DNA of 64,000 nucleotides from Devosia yakushimensis (GCF_030159855.1 NZ_BSNG01000001.1:2418001-2482000); one strand, 5' to 3'. Counted from the stretch's first letter, positions 42,460-51,875 are shown. Notes: generated by a model from the letters alone, not told the origin. Program-made: numbers and translations.

Positions 42460-43797
42460 CTAGAAGAAGTGATAGTCACCCTGCCCGATCTGGGCGGTGC
42501 CATCGGCCATCTGCACCATGATGAGCCCGCCGCCGTCTGGATTGTCGGGGTCGGTCACCTGGTAGATCTGCAGGGTCTGATCGTCATTGGCATAGTGATC
42601 GAAGGTCAGCGTCGCATTTTCCCCGAAACCGAAAAGGCTGATGAAATCCTGTTCGCCCGGACCGGAGTGGCCGGCGCCGTGGAAATCGATGATGTGGTCC
42701 ATGCGGCCATTATAGTCGGCCGGATCGGCGAAATCGCCGGGATTGAAGATGAACGTGTCATTGCCCGCGCCGCCCTGCATGCGGTCAACGCCCTGCCCGC
42801 CCGTAAGCTTGTCGCGGCCGAGTTCGCCATGCAGCAGGTCATTGCCCGCACCGCCATTGAGGCTATCGTCGAAGCGGCCGCCCGACAGATCGTCGTTGCC
42901 GCCCTTGGAGGCCACCAGCACGGCATGATCGCTGTTGAAGTAGCGCAGGATGTCGATGCCGTCGCCCAGCGCGATATATTCCGGCCCTTCCGCGGGCGCG
43001 CCGACCGAAATGGTCACCGTTGCCAGGTTGCTATTGCCCTGCCCGTCGGTTGCCATGACGGTGAATGTATCGGTGCCGACAAAGCCGTCCTCGACGAAAT
43101 AGTCGAAGAGATTACCGTTGAGGAAAGACGAGTGGTAGTGAACGCTGCCCAGGAATTCGCTTTCCGGGAAGGGATAGTGATTGCCGTCATACCGCGTATC
43201 GAGCTCGATCGTGCCGTGGTCGGGCCCGTCGACAATGGTGAAGGTCAGGAGATCGTAATCGACATCGCTGGCCGGAAACTCGATATCGAGCAGGGACTGG
43301 CCCGGCGTCAGCACCAGGTTGAGATCGGCGAGGACCGGCGCTGAATTGACGAAGGTATCGGGCTGCTGCACGCCATTTTCGACGATGATCTGGTGCTCGC
43401 CATATTGGGTATTCTCGCCGCCGAAATACATGGTGGCGGCCTTGTAGGTCACCACGAAATCATCGGGAGAATCGGCCGTGACGGAAACGACTTCGAGCGA
43501 CTGACTGGCCGCTTCGGCATGTACAGTGCGAATGAAATTGCCGTCATTGTCGAAGATGTAAGTATCGAGATTGGAGAATATCCCGTACTTGCCGTCATGG
43601 GTAAAACCGGTGATGGCAAAGAAGCCATCGAATACATCGACAGATTCCACCGTTACCCAGCCAAAGAAGTAGTCCGGCAAGGCTCCGATAGGGTCCGATA
43701 CATTGCCTTCAGTATCGGTCAAGGTGAAGGAGTAGGCCACATGCGGCTCGCCTCCCTCCAAGATAGTCAGTTCGCTACCATTACTCAGGGTGGGCAT
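42460..43797 (-). CDS. RTX-type calcium-binding secreted protein
   Basis: A 445-aa acidic protein without N-terminal signal. An unassigned beta-rich part (1-150) is followed by a cadherin-like domain (about 153-267; SAPVLADLNLVLTPGQSLLD to NSNLATVTISVG), RTX nonapeptides at about 300-350 (GGNDDLSGG, NGGAGNDLL, GGAGNDTF) and a C-terminal region ending DGTAQIGQGDYHFF that should be the export signal. The second of two adjacent ATGs has the better AGGA spacing. It is the obvious substrate of the two downstream secretion genes; role could be adhesion or surface attachment. Confidence 0.88.
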   Translation of the reverse strand: MPTLSNGSELTILEGGEPHVAYSFTLTDTEGNVSDPIGALPDYFFGWVTVESVDVFDGFFAITGFTHDGKYGIFSNLDTYIFDNDGNFIRTVHAEAASQSLEVVSVTADSPDDFVVTYKAATMYFGGENTQYGEHQIIVENGVQQPDTFVNSAPVLADLNLVLTPGQSLLDIEFPASDVDYDLLTFTIVDGPDHGTIELDTRYDGNHYPFPESEFLGSVHYHSSFLNGNLFDYFVEDGFVGTDTFTVMATDGQGNSNLATVTISVGAPAEGPEYIALGDGIDILRYFNSDHAVLVASKGGNDDLSGGRFDDSLNGGAGNDLLHGELGRDKLTGGQGVDRMQGGAGNDTFIFNPGDFADPADYNGRMDHIIDFHGAGHSGPGEQDFISLFGFGENATLTFDHYANDDQTLQIYQVTDPDNPDGGGLIMVQMADGTAQIGQGDYHFF

Positions 43798-43800
43798 CAT

Positions 43801-44145
43801 GTTCCTCGAACGCTTCGCAGTGGGGAGGACGGCATGGGCACGTTTTACTTGATGGAGGCTAGCAGGCGGCCAGACACCTTCCTACCCGCGCCGGAGGCAG
43901 GTGAGGGGCGCCTGCCACGCATGGCTGATACACCTTGACAGCAGGGGAAAGTGGCATCCGCGTGGCGGCGCTCCAGCCCGGCGCCAAGCCGGAGCCACAG
44001 CAATTCCCTTTGAACGTGCCGGTGCTTAGCGGGATTCGGCCTACCCCGGTGGCAAGGCTGCTGCGTAACCTTCCCCACCGGGCGCACATCCTGACGCCCC
44101 ACCCGTGAAGGTGGGGCGTCCGTCATAGCGCCAGTGCCGGCGTGG
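43801..44145. other. Structured gene-free stretch with strong hairpins
   Basis: This 345-bp gap carries no supported gene. From about 43930 it contains several hairpins: CCCGGTGG/CCACCGGG with inner AAGG/CCTT (44045-44082) and GACGCCCCACC/GGTGGGGCGTC (44093-44120). On the plus strand an open stretch of about 60 codons ends within the last hairpin. The layout recalls the 3' end of a tnpB gene with its guide-RNA scaffold, but no transposase domain is present. Confidence 0.45.
44093..44120. terminator. Perfect 11-bp hairpin after the GH140-like gene
   Basis: GACGCCCCACC, loop CGTGAA, GGTGGGGCGTC, 25 bp beyond the minus-strand glycosidase stop. No T tract follows on either strand, so it may be a terminator or part of a structured RNA. 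Confidence 0.55.
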
Positions 44146-45741
44146 TCAGCCGTCGATGCGCCGCAGCAGCAGGGCCTGGTATGACTTGGGCGCGAAATGC
44201 AGCAGGTCGCCACGTCCGACGCTTTCGGCGAGCGGGGTTTCGGTCATGTCCCAGGTGTCGATAAGTGCTGCGCTATAGCGCTCGCCGGGCGGCACCGCGA
44301 CGGTCACTTCGCTGGGCTGGCTCTCCCCGAAATAGCTCAGATAATAGCGATGCAGCTGGCCGGCGGTGGCAAACCAGTTCTGCACGCGCGGCCAATCTTC
44401 CTCACCCGGCGGCGGGGCGAACAATTGCTGCATCACGACATTGTCCTGCCCGCCGCCCAGCATGAGGCGGTAGGCGCCGGTCGATTTGACCGGATCGAGC
44501 CCTTCATCGGGCCCCTCCTCCATGATGCGGCGGAGGAAGGCGATGCGGGCGACGCTTTCCCCGGTCAGCTTGCCGCCCTTGGCCCACCAGATGGTGTCGG
44601 TGTCGTTGCCGAAGGTTTCGCCATGGGTGACATAGCCGCCATTGACCACGCCTTCCCAGAAGCGGCGCACCATTTTGGGGCCAGAAATATTGCCCCAGAG
44701 CTCGGCAATCGTACCCTCATAGCAGCACTCGTCGATGGAGACCGGCTTGCCATATTTCTCGCGCCACAGCGCCGACATGGCGGCGGTAGAGCGCTGGATG
44801 GACGAATGGGTGATGCGGGGGTGGTGATGGTCGTAGAAGGCGAAGCAATTATGCACGCTCAGCAGGTGACCATAGGGATCATTGTCCGAGACGATGTGGA
44901 TGAAGCGATCCCAATCGGCCAGGGTTTTGCTGGGCATGAGGTCATATTCATTGGCCATGGACCACCACACATTGGGCAGCGCCGACAGCCGGGCGGTGAG
45001 ATATTTCAGATAGAAATCATCCTGCGCCGGGGTCATGCGCGAAAAACCCCAGCGGTCATAGGGATGGAAGATGATGAGATCGGCCTCGACGCCGATTTCG
45101 GCCAATTGGTTGATGCGCTGCTCCAGGTGCCGGAAATAGTCCGGCTCGAAGCGCTCGAAATCGAAGTCCCAGCCGTAATCGCCACGGAAGCTGCCGGTCC
45201 ATTGGCTGGTTCCCTGCTTGCGTAGCGGGAAGGGGTAACGTTCGGGCTCGTTCTCGTTGTAGCGATAATGCTTGGGGAAGACGCACATGCGGATCTTGGT
45301 GAAGGGCGCTTCGGCGAGGGTCGCCAGGGTCTCTTCTTCCAGCGCGTCGCCTTGCAGGTTCCACACATAGGCGGTGGTGCCGATATTGGTGTAGCGGGTG
45401 CCATCGGCATAGCGGAAATGGTGGCGATTGGAGACGCGAACCGGGCCGTGATGGCCCTGTGCCGCCGGAGCAACGTCAAAATTGCCGCTGACGCCATCGA
45501 GCGCAGGGCTGTTGCTGCTGGTTTGATAGCTCCAGGCGCCAGTGCTGTCGGGCAGGAAGCGGATCTTGTAGCTGCCCTCGCCGTCATAAAAGCCGGTTAC
45601 CCGCACCTGCCTTTCGCCCTGGTGGAAAACAGCCCGCAACTCGACATCCCTATATGGATTGCCCTCCGATGGGCCGGAAAGGGCGAGTTCATAGGTGGCC
45701 CACAGCGACGCGGCGCCGTTGGCGGTAGCAGTATTGGTCAT
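44146..45741 (-). CDS. GH140-like glycoside hydrolase (DUF5060/DUF4038 type), probable apiosidase
   Basis: A 531-aa cytoplasmic enzyme without signal peptide. The N-terminal beta-sandwich (about 10-95) resembles DUF5060; the (beta/alpha)8 barrel starting at TRYTNIGTTAYVWN resembles DUF4038. Likely catalytic acids are in WWSMANEYDLM (Glu265) and VSIDECCYEG (Glu338 or Glu342). Characterised members of this barrel family (GH140) release D-apiose from rhamnogalacturonan II. It is the last gene of the importer operon that diverges from apiose-pathway-like genes, which supports that activity. Family fit is from motif reading only. Confidence 0.75.
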   Translation of the reverse strand: MTNTATANGAASLWATYELALSGPSEGNPYRDVELRAVFHQGERQVRVTGFYDGEGSYKIRFLPDSTGAWSYQTSSNSPALDGVSGNFDVAPAAQGHHGPVRVSNRHHFRYADGTRYTNIGTTAYVWNLQGDALEEETLATLAEAPFTKIRMCVFPKHYRYNENEPERYPFPLRKQGTSQWTGSFRGDYGWDFDFERFEPDYFRHLEQRINQLAEIGVEADLIIFHPYDRWGFSRMTPAQDDFYLKYLTARLSALPNVWWSMANEYDLMPSKTLADWDRFIHIVSDNDPYGHLLSVHNCFAFYDHHHPRITHSSIQRSTAAMSALWREKYGKPVSIDECCYEGTIAELWGNISGPKMVRRFWEGVVNGGYVTHGETFGNDTDTIWWAKGGKLTGESVARIAFLRRIMEEGPDEGLDPVKSTGAYRLMLGGGQDNVVMQQLFAPPPGEEDWPRVQNWFATAGQLHRYYLSYFGESQPSEVTVAVPPGERYSAALIDTWDMTETPLAESVGRGDLLHFAPKSYQALLLRRIDG

Positions 45742-45796
45742 TTGTCGTTCCCGTCGTCGAAATGAATGGCGCTCACCGCGCCGGCGATGAAACTGG

Positions 45797-46618
45797 TCAG
45801 GCGGCCGCAGGGCGTGGACGCCAGCGGCTCTTGGTGGTGGGAATGGAATCGAGCAGCAGGCGGGTATAGGCGTGCTGGGGATTGGACATGACCTCGCGGG
45901 CCTTGCCGAATTCGACCACCTCCCCCTTGTTCATCACGGCCACATAGTCGGAGATGTAATAGGCCGTGGCCAGGTCATGGGTGATGTAGAGGAAGCTGCG
46001 CCCCTGCTCGTCGCGCAAGCGCTTGAACAGGTTGATGATGATCATCCGGCGTGAGGCGTCGATCATGCTCACCGGCTCGTCGGCCACGATCAGCCTGGGC
46101 TGGGGAATGAGGGCCCGCGCCACCGAGATGCGCTGCAGCTCCCCGCCTGAGAACTGGTTGGTGTATTTGCCGCGGATTTCCCCGTAATCCAGCCCCACAT
46201 TATGCAGGGCATCGGCCACCGCCGTCTCGGCCTGGCTTTCGTCCAGCCCCGCCACGCGCCGCGCCGTTTCGTTGAGATAGGCATCGACCGGACGGTAGCG
46301 GCTGAAGGCTTCGAAGGGATTCTGGAAAATAGGCTGTACCAGGCCCAGAAATTCCTTCTTGGAAGGGGTCGCACCCGCGCCGGCCACCACGCTGTCATAG
46401 ACGATGGCCCGGCCCGATGTGGGGGTCTCGAGCCGCAGCAGGGTCTTGGCGAGCGTGGTCTTGCCACTGCCCGATTCACCGACAATGGCGATCACAACCG
46501 GGCGGTCGCTCTCGACCGTGATATTGACATCGTTCAGCGCCTGAACCTGCCGTGCCCGGCCGAAGCCACCCAGGCGATAGGTCTTGTTCAGCCCTTCGGT
46601 CTTGAGGATGAGTGTCAT
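45797..46618 (-). CDS. ABC importer ATPase, DppF/OppF type (apiose-locus importer)
   Basis: A 273-aa ATPase: Walker A GESGSGKTTLAKTLL, signature FSGGELQRISVARALIP, Walker B LIVADEPVSMID. Its start overlaps the preceding ATPase gene by 4 bp and it is followed after 55 bp by the glycosidase. With the other four subunits it forms a second family 5 importer, similar in layout to that at 999-6912. Likely cargo is an apiose-containing oligosaccharide or glycoside, by context. Confidence 0.9.
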   Translation of the reverse strand: MTLILKTEGLNKTYRLGGFGRARQVQALNDVNITVESDRPVVIAIVGESGSGKTTLAKTLLRLETPTSGRAIVYDSVVAGAGATPSKKEFLGLVQPIFQNPFEAFSRYRPVDAYLNETARRVAGLDESQAETAVADALHNVGLDYGEIRGKYTNQFSGGELQRISVARALIPQPRLIVADEPVSMIDASRRMIIINLFKRLRDEQGRSFLYITHDLATAYYISDYVAVMNKGEVVEFGKAREVMSNPQHAYTRLLLDSIPTTKSRWRPRPAAA

Positions 46619-47523
46619 GCGGCGGCTCCCGCGTTCTGGGGCTGCGCGACGAAATGGTTGGGCTTGACCTCCACCAATACCGGCTCCACCCGATAGGCGC
46701 GGTCCCCGCCGGCTCCGGCGGCACTTGCCATCACGCCGCGCAGGCTGTCGTCACCAATGGTGGGCAGGCTATCGATCAGCATCTTGGTATAGGCGTGCTG
46801 GGGATCGGCGAAGACGCTTTCGGTATCGCCATATTCCACCACCCGGCCTGCATACATGATCATCATCTTGTGGGTGACCTGGTAGTGCACGCCCATGTCG
46901 TGGGAGACCACCAGGATGGTGTTGCCCATCTGCTCCTGCAATTCCATCAGCAGCATCAGGATTTCCTTCTGCACCACCACATCGAGCGCGGTGGTCGGCT
47001 CGTCGGCAATGATCAGCTCGGGCTGGAAAAAAGTGGCGAGCGCGATCATGACGCGCTGGCGCATGCCGCCCGAGAGCTGATGGGGGTAGGAATCCATGGC
47101 CTCGGGCGGCAGTCCGAGTTTGCCGATATAGGCCCGCGCCCGCTCCAGCACGCGCTTCTTGTTGCTGTCGGTCCCGGGGAAGTCGATGAACTGGTCGCGG
47201 ATGCGGATCACCGGGTTGAGCGAGTTCATCGAGCTCTGCGGCACGTAGGAAATGGATTTGAACCATTCCTTGCGCACATTCTCCGTGGTCAGCGGCTTGC
47301 CGTCGGCGCCCTTGAGGCCATAGTCGATACTGCCGCGCGACAGATACATGGGCGATTGAATATCGCCATAGATGGCCTTCATCAGCGTCGATTTGCCAGA
47401 CCCGGATTCCCCGGCAATGCCGACAACGCAATTGTCGGGAATCGTCAGCGTCACTCCATCGACGGCATCGATGGTCCGGTTGCCGATGCGATAGCTGATC
47501 TTGAGATCGTTGAGGCGGATCAT
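46615..47523 (-). CDS. ABC importer ATPase, DppD/OppD type (apiose-locus importer)
   Basis: A 302-aa ATPase starting at 47523, where ATG overlaps the permease stop (ATGA). Walker A GESGSGKSTLMKAIYG, signature LSGGMRQRVMIALATF and Walker B LIIADEPTTALD are present. The Cys-rich C-terminal extension usual in OppD is missing; the tail instead reads VEVKPNHFVAQPQ. The long frame that extends upstream runs through the permease gene and is not used. Confidence 0.9.
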   Translation of the reverse strand: MIRLNDLKISYRIGNRTIDAVDGVTLTIPDNCVVGIAGESGSGKSTLMKAIYGDIQSPMYLSRGSIDYGLKGADGKPLTTENVRKEWFKSISYVPQSSMNSLNPVIRIRDQFIDFPGTDSNKKRVLERARAYIGKLGLPPEAMDSYPHQLSGGMRQRVMIALATFFQPELIIADEPTTALDVVVQKEILMLLMELQEQMGNTILVVSHDMGVHYQVTHKMMIMYAGRVVEYGDTESVFADPQHAYTKMLIDSLPTIGDDSLRGVMASAAGAGGDRAYRVEPVLVEVKPNHFVAQPQNAGAAA

Positions 47524-48437
47524 GCAACACCCCGCTTGCTGGCAAATGCCTGGTTGAAGCCGGTCGAGGTCAGGAACAGGCCGAGGAACAAAGTGATCGT
47601 CGCGACGATGGGGGCCACGATCCAGGGATATTGCCCGGTAAAGAGCGCGTTGTAGCTCAGGGCCCAGAAGATGATGGAGCCCAGTGTCGGCACCTCGACC
47701 TTGGAGAGCCCGATCACCGCCAGCGTGGCTTCGGTATTGACCGCGAAGAGCACGGTATTGATGAAGCCGACAAGGATATAGGCCGACACATAGGGGAAAA
47801 TTTCCTTGGCCAGGATGTCGAAGGTATTGGCGCCCGAAAACCGTGCCATGTTGATGAATTCGCGTTCCCGCAGCGACAGGGCCATGGCCCGTACCGTGCG
47901 CGCGTCCCAGGCCCAGCCGAAGATGATGATGATCAGCCCGACCGTGAAGAACGAGGTATTCCCTCGGATCAGCGCGCCCAGGATGATCAGGATGGGCAGC
48001 AGCGGAATGGTGATGAAGGTGTCGACGAACAGCATCACCACGCGCTCGAAGGCGCCGCCGATATAGCCGGCGCTGAGGCCGACAATGGTGGCGACGATGG
48101 TCACCCCGACGGCGACGAGAATGCCGAGCATCAGTGAATTGCGCACGGCAAAGACCAGGAACCAGAAAATATCCTGCCCCAGCGCGTTGGTGCCCAGCCA
48201 ATGGACTGATGACATGGGCAGGTTGCGCATATAGGTGGCCTGAACGGAAGGGTCGGCCGGCGCGAAGAATGGCAGGATGAAGCTGCCGAGCCCCATGACG
48301 ACGAGGATGAGAAGGCCCACGGCCAGGCGTCCATTGAGAAGCCAGAGCAGCCCCCCTTTCCGGCGGCCGGGCCTGCCTGCAACGGGCGGCGCGACAACCA
48401 GCGCCACCGGATCGGCATTGTTGGTATCGATACTCAT
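47520..48437 (-). CDS. ABC importer permease, DppC type (apiose-locus importer)
   Basis: A 305-aa permease with a first helix (LAVGLLILVVMGLGSFILPF) and the periplasmic motif SSVHWLGTNALGQDIFW typical of DppC. The coupling segment is LSLREREFINMARFSGAN. It overlaps both neighbours by 4 bp. Confidence 0.9.
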   Translation of the reverse strand: MSIDTNNADPVALVVAPPVAGRPGRRKGGLLWLLNGRLAVGLLILVVMGLGSFILPFFAPADPSVQATYMRNLPMSSVHWLGTNALGQDIFWFLVFAVRNSLMLGILVAVGVTIVATIVGLSAGYIGGAFERVVMLFVDTFITIPLLPILIILGALIRGNTSFFTVGLIIIIFGWAWDARTVRAMALSLREREFINMARFSGANTFDILAKEIFPYVSAYILVGFINTVLFAVNTEATLAVIGLSKVEVPTLGSIIFWALSYNALFTGQYPWIVAPIVATITLFLGLFLTSTGFNQAFASKRGVA

Positions 48438-49435
48438 TTGGTGCGGATCCGCGGGTCGAGAAGGGGATAGATGAGGTCGATGACGAGACCGGCCGTGGCG
48501 ACGGCCAGGATCGAGAGCGTGATCGCCCCGTAGAGCACGTTATAATCGCCGCCGGTCGCGGCCGTGCGCATGATCAGGCCAATGCCGGGATAGGAGAAAA
48601 TGATCTCGGTCAGCAGCGCGCCGTTGAACACCATGCCCAGCGACAGGGCCAGGGCGGTCACCTGCGGCAAGAGCGCATTGCGGAACACATAGCGCGTCAT
48701 CCGCGTCCAGTTGGAAGCACCCTTGAGCCGCGCATAGACCACATAGGGCTCTTCGGTGGTCGCCACCGCCAGGGCCTTCATGGAGAGGATGTTCCAGCCA
48801 AAGCCCGCCAGCACCAGCGTAATGGCCGGTAGCAGGGAATTGTAGATGATCATGCCCACTTTGGGCCAGGTCATCTGCCCCACCGGGAAGGTCGGCGAGA
48901 GCGGGAAAATTGGGAAGATATAGGCCAGGATCAGCAGTACCGACACGGCCAGGATATAATAGGGGATCGGGTAAAGCAGGATGCCGAGAAATTCGAGGAT
49001 CGAGGCGGCTTTCTGCTTGTGGAAGTAGCCGGCGACCAGTCCCACCATATTGCCCATGAGCCAGGCGATAACCGTCGCGGTGAGCAGCAGTCCCAGCGTC
49101 CAGGGCAGCGCCGCCACGATCATGGTCGAGACTTCGGTCGGGTAATAGGTGAAGGAGGGGCCGAAATCGAAGTCGATCACCACACGCTTCAGATAGGACA
49201 GATACTGGGTGAAAATATCGCCCTTGAGGCCGTAGAGCTGCTCGAGGTTGACCCGCATTTCGGCAATCGCCTCGGGCGTGAGCGTACCATTGGCGCGGCT
49301 CTGGATCTGCCCGATATAGCCATCCACCGGATTGATCGGCATCAGGCGCGGCAGCATGAAGGTAATCGTCAGGCCAATGAACAGAACAGCCAGATAGAGG
49401 CCGATGCGTTTGGCCACGAAGCTCAAGACACCCAT
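48434..49435 (-). CDS. ABC importer permease, DppB type (apiose-locus importer)
   Basis: A 333-aa permease with six transmembrane helices, N-terminus FVAKRIGLYLAVLFIGLTIT and coupling loop YVVYARLKGASNWTRMTRYV. It follows the binding-protein gene by 68 bp and overlaps the next permease gene by 4 bp. Confidence 0.9.
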   Translation of the reverse strand: MGVLSFVAKRIGLYLAVLFIGLTITFMLPRLMPINPVDGYIGQIQSRANGTLTPEAIAEMRVNLEQLYGLKGDIFTQYLSYLKRVVIDFDFGPSFTYYPTEVSTMIVAALPWTLGLLLTATVIAWLMGNMVGLVAGYFHKQKAASILEFLGILLYPIPYYILAVSVLLILAYIFPIFPLSPTFPVGQMTWPKVGMIIYNSLLPAITLVLAGFGWNILSMKALAVATTEEPYVVYARLKGASNWTRMTRYVFRNALLPQVTALALSLGMVFNGALLTEIIFSYPGIGLIMRTAATGGDYNVLYGAITLSILAVATAGLVIDLIYPLLDPRIRTK

Positions 49436-49503
49436 AGGTCAAACCTCAAGAGGAAGGGTGGCGAGGCGGCCGGGAGAACCGCCTCGCGCAGGGACCGAGC
49501 CGC

Positions 49504-51417
49504 CTATTGCTGGCCGGTCGGTTCGATAGACACGATCGTCTTCTTGAAGGAACTCCACCAAGTGTAGGGCGCAGCGTAGAAATTGTCCTGCTTGGGGAAG
49601 TTGGTCCAATAGGTCTTGTTGGTCGGGATCGTGGTCGGAATGTTCATGAGATTGATCATCTGCATGTCTTCGGTCAGCAATTTTGCGATGCCCTGGCCAT
49701 TCTCGAGGAATTTCGGATCCTCGATCGGCAGCTGGGCGCTATTGGCCACGAGGTCGAAAATCCGCTGGTCGGTGACACGCATGATGTTGCCGTTGAGCGA
49801 GTCGGTGGAGTCCGCCGGCAGCACATAGCTCGGGTCAAACTGGCGCCAGGAATTCTGCCAGTTCACGTTATAGGTGCAGGACTGGCCCCAGTTGATCATC
49901 AGCTCGTTGCGGGCATTGGTATTCTGGACCGTGGTCCATTCGCCATTGTCCACCTGGCGGGTATTGATGTTGAATCCGGCCTGGCGCCAACTATCGGCAA
50001 TCGAGAAGCCGATGCGCTGAATAACCTTGTTCCAGTCGCCGGGGATGACGAATTCGATCACCCAAGGCGAGCCGTCCTCGAGGGCGAAGAAGCCGTCGGC
50101 GCCTTTCTTCATGCCCACCGATTCCAGCAGCTTGGCCGCTTCGGCGGGGTCATGCTTCCACCAGCCCATGCCGAAGCCCTGTTCGACGGCATCGCCCGTC
50201 GGCAGTTGCGAGGCATCCACGCCCTGGGCGGCCAGCGTTTCGTTCAGTTCGGCGGCGAAATTGGTATTGTAGGGCTTGTAGCCGTCGGCCAGCGTCAGCT
50301 CTTCGAGCCAGGATTGGAGCGGCGCATAATAGAGCGGATTGGTGATCGGCGTATCGGCCAGTGGCAATGCGCCGGCCTTGAACTGGCCGCTCATCGAGGA
50401 AATGCCGACCTGCTGCATATTGAGCGCCAGGGCAAGGGCCCAGCGCACTTCCGGCTTGTCGTATGGCGCCCGCTGCAGGTTGATATAGACGCCATAGGAG
50501 CAGGCATCGTTCATGTCATGATAGGGGAAGGTCGGCGAGAAGCTTTCCACACTGGGATTGCGCGCCTTGGCGGCCTGGATCGAATCCGGGCTCATGAAGG
50601 TGTCGACGTCATACTGGTTCTGGACGAAAGCCAGTGCGCGCGTCTCTTCGGCGCCAAAGTCTTTGTAGAGCACATATTTGGGCTTGGGCGTGCCCAGATT
50701 GCCCCAGCCGGAGCGCTCCCAGTCTTCACGCAATTCCCACAGCTGCCAGGAGCCGTTGGGGTCGAATTCCTTGATCTTGTAGGGTCCCAGGGTCACCGCA
50801 TTGGTGTTCTGGAAAGTCACCACCTGGTCGCCCAGCGGTTCATAGACGTGCTTGGGGACGATGACGAACTGGCTGCCCCAGGTATAAACGCCCATCACCG
50901 TCTGGAAATCGTAGGACGGACGGGTGGTTTCGACTTCGAACGTATAATCGTCGATCTGCTTCCAGCTCTTGACGAAATTGGCGATCACCGCCACGCGGCC
51001 GAGCTGGCTGCGATATTTCACATAGGTATCGAGCGAATAGATCACGTCGGCAGCGGTGAACTCGACGCCGTCGCTCCAATAGACGCCCTCGCGCAGCTTG
51101 ACGCGGAATTGGGTGTGGTCGTCATTGAGCACTTCGACGGGGCCGGCGGCCAGCTCGGGATAGGATTGGCCGGTGGCCGTATCCATTTCCCACAGCCAGC
51201 TCCAGCCCAGTTCGCGGAAACCGCGCCAGATGGCATAGGAATTCATCGGATTCTGCGCCGACGCATTGGCGGCGCGACCATCAAAGGTCTGCACGATCAG
51301 GGTCTCGCTGCGGGGCGTGCCCACATCGGTCATGGCGCCCTGTGCGAAGGCGGTCGTGGTCAACAAAGCGCCCAATACGGGCGCCAGCAGAAATCGGCTA
51401 AGCCGTACCATTGTCAT
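49504..51417 (-). CDS. ABC importer substrate-binding protein, family 5 (apiose-locus importer)
   Basis: A 637-aa periplasmic protein with signal peptide (LSRFLLAPVLGALLTTTAFA, cleaved at FAQ). Family 5 motifs include LREGVYWSDGVEFTAADVIY and RAPYDKPEVRWALALAL. It resembles the binding protein at 5020-6912 in length and architecture, so both importers probably handle plant-derived oligosaccharides. GAGGAATGAC precedes the start. It is the first gene of a six-gene operon ending in the glycosidase. Confidence 0.9.
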   Translation of the reverse strand: MTMVRLSRFLLAPVLGALLTTTAFAQGAMTDVGTPRSETLIVQTFDGRAANASAQNPMNSYAIWRGFRELGWSWLWEMDTATGQSYPELAAGPVEVLNDDHTQFRVKLREGVYWSDGVEFTAADVIYSLDTYVKYRSQLGRVAVIANFVKSWKQIDDYTFEVETTRPSYDFQTVMGVYTWGSQFVIVPKHVYEPLGDQVVTFQNTNAVTLGPYKIKEFDPNGSWQLWELREDWERSGWGNLGTPKPKYVLYKDFGAEETRALAFVQNQYDVDTFMSPDSIQAAKARNPSVESFSPTFPYHDMNDACSYGVYINLQRAPYDKPEVRWALALALNMQQVGISSMSGQFKAGALPLADTPITNPLYYAPLQSWLEELTLADGYKPYNTNFAAELNETLAAQGVDASQLPTGDAVEQGFGMGWWKHDPAEAAKLLESVGMKKGADGFFALEDGSPWVIEFVIPGDWNKVIQRIGFSIADSWRQAGFNINTRQVDNGEWTTVQNTNARNELMINWGQSCTYNVNWQNSWRQFDPSYVLPADSTDSLNGNIMRVTDQRIFDLVANSAQLPIEDPKFLENGQGIAKLLTEDMQMINLMNIPTTIPTNKTYWTNFPKQDNFYAAPYTWWSSFKKTIVSIEPTGQQ

Positions 51418-51875
51418 TCCTCCTCATGACGGCCCGTGCCTTTGGCAGCCTTGGCCGGCGTTCCGGGTTGTTCCCGGATTTCGCGGGGATAGCCGTGACG
51501 GGCACCCCTCCTCCATCCACGCGCATACCCGTGATGCGCATCGCATCTTCGTCAGATATTTTGTTTTGCTTGCGATTTCTAACGAATATGAGTGAAAGGC
51601 GCAGACTGTCAATGGTCATTTGCGCATTGTTACGCGCATTCGGCGTAAAACCACCTCAGGAATTGCGCTATCCGCCCACCATCAATAGCAAAACGCATAA
51701 TTCGCAAATTTTCGCTATTGCACGAAAGAAAAATGCCTTGTAGCTATTTGACAAACAAGGAGACGGCACAGGCAGCACGCCTCGTCCGCAAGGGGAGACC
51801 ACGCTGCCGGAACGGCGCTTCCCGCCGGAGCGCAATGCGCCGGCCGGTTCCGCGCCGATTGGCTGGGAGGCCAGA
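51418..51875. other. Divergent regulatory region of the apiose-like locus
   Basis: This 458-bp gap separates the importer and transketolase operons. The middle (about 51550-51760) is AT-rich and holds an inverted repeat TTACGC/GCGTAA, several GCGCATT-like repeats and a TTGACA hexamer at 51748-51753. No reading frame is supported. Confidence 0.65.
51630..51648. promoter_or_regulatory. Candidate operator, TTACGC-N7-GCGTAA
   Basis: Perfect 6-bp arms around GCATTCG, overlapping a second arrangement TGCGC-N8-GCGCA (from 51621). Its position midway between the divergent operons fits an operator, but the binding protein is unknown. Confidence 0.45.

Noticed and set aside
43845..44213. Minus-strand frame of 122 codons with several Cys
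   Set aside because: It has no ribosome site, overlaps the glycosidase 3' end and matches no family. It covers the hairpin block better explained as non-coding.
46615..48201. A 528-codon frame suggesting a fusion upstream of the second DppD-type ATPase
   Set aside because: The N-terminal 226 codons are an out-of-frame reading of the DppC-type permease; the ATPase starts at 47523 with an ATGA overlap.
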